Shown here piece by piece: positions 59,827-64,000 of a stretch of DNA of 64,000 nt. The notes under the pieces are model-generated. The model ran no database searches. It was not told where the DNA came from and saw only the letters and a list, made by a program, of their open reading frames with translations. Source of the stretch: Herbaspirillum sp. WKF16 (GTDB taxonomy: Bacteria > Pseudomonadota > Gammaproteobacteria > Burkholderiales > Burkholderiaceae_D). Position 1 is the stretch's first letter. Each line of letters opens with the position of its first letter. The stretch is from NCBI RefSeq assembly GCF_028993615.1, contig NZ_CP118632.1:620001-684000 (forward strand), written 5' to 3'. Both the position numbers and the translations under genes were made by a program.

Positions 59827-60252
59827 TCAGAACGGCTTGACCACGACCAGGATCACGATGGCCAGCAGCAGCAGCACCGGTACCTCGTTGAACCAGCGGA
59901 ACCAGACGTGGCTGCGGGTATTCTTGCCCAGCTCGAACTTCTTGAGCAGCGAGCCGCAGGCATGGTGGTAGCCGATCACCAGCACCACCAGGAACAACTT
60001 GGCGTGCAGCCAGCCGTTGCCCGGACCCTTCCAGAACTGCCAGGTCACCGCCAGCAGCCAGGCGCCCAGCCCGAGCGCGGCCAGCGCGGTCATGCCGGTG
60101 AAACGGTACAGCCGGCGCGCCATGCCCAGCAGGCGCTCGCGCGCCACCAGTTCGGTTTCCTGCGCCAGGTTGACGTAGATGCGCGGCAGGTAGAACAGGC
60201 CGGCGAACCACGCGGCGATGAAGACGATGTGCAGGGCTTTGATCCAGAGCAT
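59827..60252 (-). CDS. hemJ: HemJ family protoporphyrinogen IX oxidase (CopD-like)
   Basis: The start at 60252 (MLWIKALHIVFIAAWFAGLFYLPRIYVN) is the conserved HemJ N-terminus, with the His and the WFAGLFYLPR run. The 141-residue product has four membrane helices and the later GYHHACGSLLKKFELG with conserved His and Lys. HemJ oxidises protoporphyrinogen IX in haem synthesis in many proteobacteria that lack HemG and HemY. The gene stands between proA and the HCCA isomerase gene. Confidence 0.9.
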   Translation of the reverse strand: MLWIKALHIVFIAAWFAGLFYLPRIYVNLAQETELVARERLLGMARRLYRFTGMTALAALGLGAWLLAVTWQFWKGPGNGWLHAKLFLVVLVIGYHHACGSLLKKFELGKNTRSHVWFRWFNEVPVLLLLAIVILVVVKPF

Positions 60253-60359
60253 GACGTTCCTTGACGATGGCGATGGGTGGGACACGCGGCGCCCGCCGTT
60301 GCCGAGGGGCATGATGGCGGCGCCGTGTGTCTGCCTGAAGACCTTACTGCGGGTGCTGC

Positions 60360-61628
60360 TTACTGGCGCACTTGCCCCTGGCCCAATACGACGTACTTGA
60401 GCGAGGTCAGGCCTTCCAGGCCGACCGGGCCGCGCGCGTGCAGCTTGTCGTTGGAGATGCCGATCTCGGCCCCCAGGCCGTATTCGAAACCGTCGGCGAA
60501 GCGCGTCGAGGCGTTGACCATCACCGAGGCCGAATCCACCTCGCGCAGGAAGCGCATGGCGCGCGTGTAGTCCTCGGTGACGATGCTGTCGGTGTGCTGC
60601 GAGGAGTGCGTGTTGATGTGCTCGATCGCTTCCTCGATGTCGGCCACCACCTTCACCGCCAGGATCGGCGCCAGGTATTCGGTGTCCCAGTCTTCGGCCA
60701 CGGCGGCCTTGAGCAGCGGATAGCCGGCCAGGATCTCGGCGGCCTCGGCGTCGCAGCGCAGCTCCACGTCCTTGACGCGGTACAGCTCGGAGAGCGGCGG
60801 CAGGATGGCGGCGGCGACGCCGCGCGCCACCAGCAGGGTTTCCATGGTGTTGCAGGTGCCGTAGCGGTGGCACTTGGCGTTGAACGCCACGTCCAATGCC
60901 TTGCGCGCATCCGCCTTGTCGTCGATGTAGACATGGCAGATGCCGTCCAGGTGCTTGATCATCGGCACCTTGGCCTCCTTGATCAGGCGCTCGATCAGGC
61001 CCTTGCCGCCGCGCGGCACGATGACGTCGACGTATTCCTGCATCGTGATCAGCGCGCCCACCGCGGCGCGGTCGGTGGTCTCGACCACCTGCACCGCCTC
61101 TGTGGGCAGGCCGGCCCCGGCCAGGCCTTCCCTGACCAGCTTCGCCAGCGCCTGGTTGCAATGGATCGCCTCCGAGCCGCCGCGCAGGATGGTGGCGTTG
61201 CCGCTCTTGATGCACAGGCCGGCGGCGTCCACCGTCACGTTCGGGCGGGCCTCATAGATGATGCCGATCACGCCCAGCGGCACGCGCATCTGGCCGACCT
61301 GGATGCCGGTGGGGCGGTATTTCATGTTGCTGATCTCGCCGATCGGGTCGGGCAGGGCGGCGATCTGTTCCAGGCCTTCGGCCATGGTGGCGATGGCCTT
61401 GTCCGACAGCGTCAGGCGGTCCAGCATGGCCTCGGCCAGGCCGTTGGCGCGCGCCGCGTCCAGGTCCTTCGCATTGGCCGCGCGCAGCGCATCGGCGTCG
61501 CGCCGGATGGCGGCGGCGATCAGCAGCAGGGCCTGGTTCTTGGCGGCGGTGTCGGCGCGGGCCATGGCGCGCGATGCCGCGCGCGCCTGCTTGCCGATGC
61601 CGTTCATGTAGAGCTCGATGTTGTCCAT
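60360..61628 (-). CDS. proA: Gamma-glutamyl phosphate reductase (glutamate-5-semialdehyde dehydrogenase)
   Basis: The start at 61628 ([19 protein letters not shown]) is the family start; a longer frame runs to 61751. The 422-residue enzyme has [39 protein letters not shown] in pieces, GSAM-like loop [13 protein letters not shown], and the catalytic cysteine in [13 protein letters not shown]. It makes glutamate-5-semialdehyde for proline. proB is not adjacent. Confidence 0.96.
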   Translation of the reverse strand: MDNIELYMNGIGKQARAASRAMARADTAAKNQALLLIAAAIRRDADALRAANAKDLDAARANGLAEAMLDRLTLSDKAIATMAEGLEQIAALPDPIGEISNMKYRPTGIQVGQMRVPLGVIGIIYEARPNVTVDAAGLCIKSGNATILRGGSEAIHCNQALAKLVREGLAGAGLPTEAVQVVETTDRAAVGALITMQEYVDVIVPRGGKGLIERLIKEAKVPMIKHLDGICHVYIDDKADARKALDVAFNAKCHRYGTCNTMETLLVARGVAAAILPPLSELYRVKDVELRCDAEAAEILAGYPLLKAAVAEDWDTEYLAPILAVKVVADIEEAIEHINTHSSQHTDSIVTEDYTRAMRFLREVDSASVMVNASTRFADGFEYGLGAEIGISNDKLHARGPVGLEGLTSLKYVVLGQGQVRQ

Positions 61629-61707
61629 GATGTCGTTTCTTTCCCGTTCATCGGCAGGGCGCTCGCGGCGGCGCTGCCGGCAAATCCTGTTGTCGATGTG
61701 ATCGGCC

Positions 61708-62727
61708 TCAGCGGCCGCGCGCCAGCTTGAGGCCCAGCTGCGACAGCGCATCCCAGGGATCGCCGGCGAAGGCCTTGGCGCGCAGGCCCTTGACCATGCG
61801 GTCGATCAGCGCGGCCTCGCGCAGCGCGTTCTGCAGGGCCGGCAGGCTGATGCGGCGCAGCGCCGGCTCCATCAGCTTTTCGCGCGGTCCCCAGATGCGG
61901 TATTCCTTGAGCAGCGAGCCGACCGGCTTGCCCTGCGCCATGCCGGACTTGAGCTTGAGCAGCGTACGGATCTCCTCGGTCACCGCCCACAGCACCAGCG
62001 GCAGCGCCTCGCCTTCACCCTTCAGGCCTTCCATCATGCGCGTCAGGCGCGCGACGTCGCCGGAGAGCATGGCTTCGTTGAGCTTGAAGACGTCGTAGCG
62101 GGCCACGTTGAGCACCGCATCCTGCACCTGCTCGAAGGACAGCTTGCCGGACGGGTAGAGCAGGGCCAGCTTCTGGATCTCCTGGTGCGCCGCCAGCAGG
62201 TTGCCCTCCACGCGGTCGGCGATGAAATCCAGGCAAGGGCGGTCGGCGCTCTGCTGCTGGGCGGCCAGGCGGTTGCCGATCCAGCCTGGCAACTGGGCGC
62301 GCTCCACCAGCGGGATGTCGATGTAGACCGCCGCCTGCTGCAGCGCGCCGACCCAGGCCGCCTTCTGCGTGGCCCAGTCCAGCTTGGGCAGGGTGATGAT
62401 GGTCAGGTTGTCCGGGCTCAAGCTGGCGGCGTAGTCCTGCAGCGCCGCGCCGCCATCCTTGCCGGGCTTGCCGGTGGGGATGCGCAGCTCGATCAGCTTC
62501 TTGTCGCCGAACAGCGATTGCGACTGGTTGGCCGCCAGCAGCTCGCCCCACTTGAAGCTGCGCTCGACCACCAGCACCTCGCGCTCGGTATAGCCGTTGG
62601 CGCGCGCGGCGCGACGGATCTTGTCGGCGGCTTCCAGCGCCAGCAGGTGCTCGTCGCTGGCGATCACGTACAACGGGGCAAGGTTCTTGCCGAGATGCGC
62701 GTCGAGGGCGTCGTGCCGCAGTTGCAT
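61708..62727 (-). CDS. holA: DNA polymerase III delta subunit
   Basis: A 339-residue protein with [29 protein letters not shown], the [37 protein letters not shown] run and a C-terminal helical domain ([19 protein letters not shown]). This is the delta subunit of the clamp loader. Sits between proA and lptE as in Oxalobacteraceae. Confidence 0.96.
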   Translation of the reverse strand: MQLRHDALDAHLGKNLAPLYVIASDEHLLALEAADKIRRAARANGYTEREVLVVERSFKWGELLAANQSQSLFGDKKLIELRIPTGKPGKDGGAALQDYAASLSPDNLTIITLPKLDWATQKAAWVGALQQAAVYIDIPLVERAQLPGWIGNRLAAQQQSADRPCLDFIADRVEGNLLAAHQEIQKLALLYPSGKLSFEQVQDAVLNVARYDVFKLNEAMLSGDVARLTRMMEGLKGEGEALPLVLWAVTEEIRTLLKLKSGMAQGKPVGSLLKEYRIWGPREKLMEPALRRISLPALQNALREAALIDRMVKGLRAKAFAGDPWDALSQLGLKLARGR

Positions 62728-62743
62728 GGTGTCGGCGCGCCGT

Positions 62744-63289
62744 TCAGTCGTTGCCGTCGGTGGCGGACTTTTCGGTCGCCAGGGCCGACTTCGAGGCCGA
62801 CAGGCGGCGCAGGATCTGTTGCACCAGGTCGGACTGCATGTCGCGGTACAGCAGCGCTTCTTCGGATTGCTTGGCCAGCGCCTGGTTTTCGTCGTAGGTG
62901 ATCACGCGGCGCAGGGTGATGGCGGTGGGCGGGATGATCACCGCGCCCTTGGCGTCGCTCACCGAGAAGGTGAAGTACTGGAACAGCGCGTACTCGCGCA
63001 CCCGGCCGTTGGTGTTGAGCGTGAGCACCTGGTTGCCGCGGGTATCGTTGAGCACCTTGAGGTTGGCCTCGGCGCCGTCGCGGTCATCCACCACCTGGGC
63101 GCCGCTGGCGGCGAGGTTGCGCTTGAGCTCGACGCCCACCGGCGAGTTGGGGGCGAAGTCCATGTAGATGGTCTTGAACGGCAGGTCGGCCGCGCCGCGC
63201 AGGTGGAAGCCGCAGGCCGCCAGCGTCAGGCAGGCGGCCAGCATCGCCAGCCATTGCAGCGCGCGTTTGCTATGTCGGAAGGAGTGCAT
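62744..63289 (-). CDS. lptE: LPS assembly lipoprotein LptE
   Basis: A 181-residue outer-membrane lipoprotein; signal ALQWLAMLAACLTLAACGFHLRG with the lipobox cysteine (LAAC), and the RLSGAADLPFKTIYMDF segment of LptE. It plugs LptD during LPS insertion. It lies 25 bp from the leuS stop on the same strand, upstream of holA, in the conserved leuS-lptE-holA order. Confidence 0.95.
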   Translation of the reverse strand: MHSFRHSKRALQWLAMLAACLTLAACGFHLRGAADLPFKTIYMDFAPNSPVGVELKRNLAASGAQVVDDRDGAEANLKVLNDTRGNQVLTLNTNGRVREYALFQYFTFSVSDAKGAVIIPPTAITLRRVITYDENQALAKQSEEALLYRDMQSDLVQQILRRLSASKSALATEKSATDGND

Positions 63290-63314
63290 GGATATCCGTC
63301 GTTTGGGTTGAGCG

Positions 63315-64000
63315 TCAGACCACGATGTTGACCAGCTTGCCGGGCACCACGATCACCTTCTTGGGTTCACCGGTCAGGAATTTCTTGACGTCCTCGTTGG
63401 CCAGGGCGGCAGCCTCGATGGCGGCGCGGTCGGCCTCCTTCGGCACGGTCACGTCGCCGCGCAGCTTGCCGTTGACCTGCACCATCAGCTTGATCTCGCT
63501 TTGTTCCAGCGCGGCGGCGTCGACCTGCGGCCACTCGGCGTCGAGGATGTCGCCGAAGGCCTTGGCGTAGCCCAGTTCCTGCCACAGCACGTGGGTGATG
63601 TGCGGCGCCACCGGGTTGAGCACGCGCAGGAACACCGAGAAGCCTTCGGCGATCACGGCGTTGGCCGCCGCGCCGTCTTCCAGCTTGGCGCCTTCCAGCG
63701 TGTTGAGCATCTTCATGCAGGCCGAGACCACGGTGTTGTACTGGATGCGCTTGAAGTCGTGGTCGGCCTGCTGCAGCACCTTGTAGACCTCGCGGCGCAG
63801 TTCCTTCTGCTTGTCGTCCAGCGCGCCGGCGTCGAGCTTGCCGGCCGCGGCGATGCGGGCCGCGTTGTTGTGGCCGAAGGCCCAGACGCGGCGCAGGAAG
63901 CGGTTGGCGCCTTCCACGCCGGCGCCCGACCATTCCAGCGTCTGCTCCGGCGGCGAGGCGAACATGGTGAACAGGCGCGCGGTGTCGGCGCCGTACTGGT
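63315..64000 (-). CDS. leuS: Leucyl-tRNA synthetase, C-terminal part (5' end outside window)
   Basis: The frame stays open to the window edge at 64000, giving 228 codons with the stop at 63315-63317. It reads [38 protein letters not shown], the end of the catalytic core, then the helical anticodon-binding domain ([40 protein letters not shown]) and the C-terminal domain ([13 protein letters not shown]). All are typical LeuRS parts. The catalytic HIGH and KMSKS motifs lie outside. Confidence 0.97.
   Translation of the reverse strand, partial: QYGADTARLFTMFASPPEQTLEWSGAGVEGANRFLRRVWAFGHNNAARIAAAGKLDAGALDDKQKELRREVYKVLQQADHDFKRIQYNTVVSACMKMLNTLEGAKLEDGAAANAVIAEGFSVFLRVLNPVAPHITHVLWQELGYAKAFGDILDAEWPQVDAAALEQSEIKLMVQVNGKLRGDVTVPKEADRAAIEAAALANEDVKKFLTGEPKKVIVVPGKLVNIVV

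Noticed and set aside
60372..61730. 452-codon frame opposite proA
   Set aside because: proA is unmistakable on the other strand; the frame has no recognisable features.
1..64000. CRISPR arrays, rRNA and tRNA genes
   Set aside because: No regular spacer-repeat array, cloverleaf or rRNA-like sequence was recognised anywhere in the window.

Overview
The window is about 64 kb of a high-GC betaproteobacterial chromosome. The right end carries leuS, lptE, holA and proA in one direction. That order, together with many LysR regulators, GlxA-type AraC proteins and HoxN-like nickel permeases, points to Oxalobacteraceae, most likely a Herbaspirillum-like organism. This assignment is from protein character and gene order only; no database search was run. 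Both ends cut a gene: a short-chain dehydrogenase at the left and leuS at the right.

Layout. 1-3.0 kb: a self-regulated tetR / DHA2 exporter / SDR unit with two matching palindromic operators. 3.3-13.7 kb: an Old Yellow Enzyme, two tandem LysR genes, a complete RND efflux operon (adaptor, pump, outer-membrane channel) and a second, atypical OYE-like protein. 13.8-15.9 kb: OsmC, GST and YghU-type thiol/redox genes. 16.15-17.40 kb: an IS30-family element whose transposase is frameshifted. 17.4-22.0 kb: LysR, MHS permease, M20 amidohydrolase and glutaminase, which read as an N-acyl-glutamine or similar amide utilisation module. 22.2-32.4 kb: stress and redox genes, each paired with a regulator (LysR/aldo-keto reductase, LysR/peroxiredoxin, GlxA-like/SDRs), plus a tartrate-type MFS and a NYN-domain protein.

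32.9-43.8 kb is a nickel (or metal-chelate) acquisition island. A TonB-dependent siderophore-type receptor leads a tightly overlapped ABC importer operon (binding protein, two permeases, one fused double ATPase). Divergently there is a second TonB receptor followed by nikR, then a HoxN-type NiCoT permease. Two near-identical 27-bp NikR-like palindromes sit upstream of the second receptor and of the permease.

43.9-47.1 kb is visibly AT-rich accessory DNA: a small DUF6966-like gene and a solitary DUF262/DUF1524 (GmrSD-like) putative defence nuclease, surrounded by two different short repeat families and a large perfect hairpin. A similar lone lipoprotein gene at 32.5 kb is bracketed by the same palindromic repeat.

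47.1-50.3 kb: amt with a clear sigma-54 promoter and an NtrC-like site, and a Tat-exported PhoD-type phosphatase. 50.3-54.9 kb: an IclR / SDR / MFS / SDR / cupin catabolic unit. 55.3-57.6 kb: LysR, an extradiol (LigB/YgiD-type) dioxygenase and DoxX. 57.8-64 kb: housekeeping genes (RlmL-like rRNA methyltransferase, HCCA isomerase, HemJ, proA, holA, lptE, leuS). No rRNA, tRNA or CRISPR array was seen.
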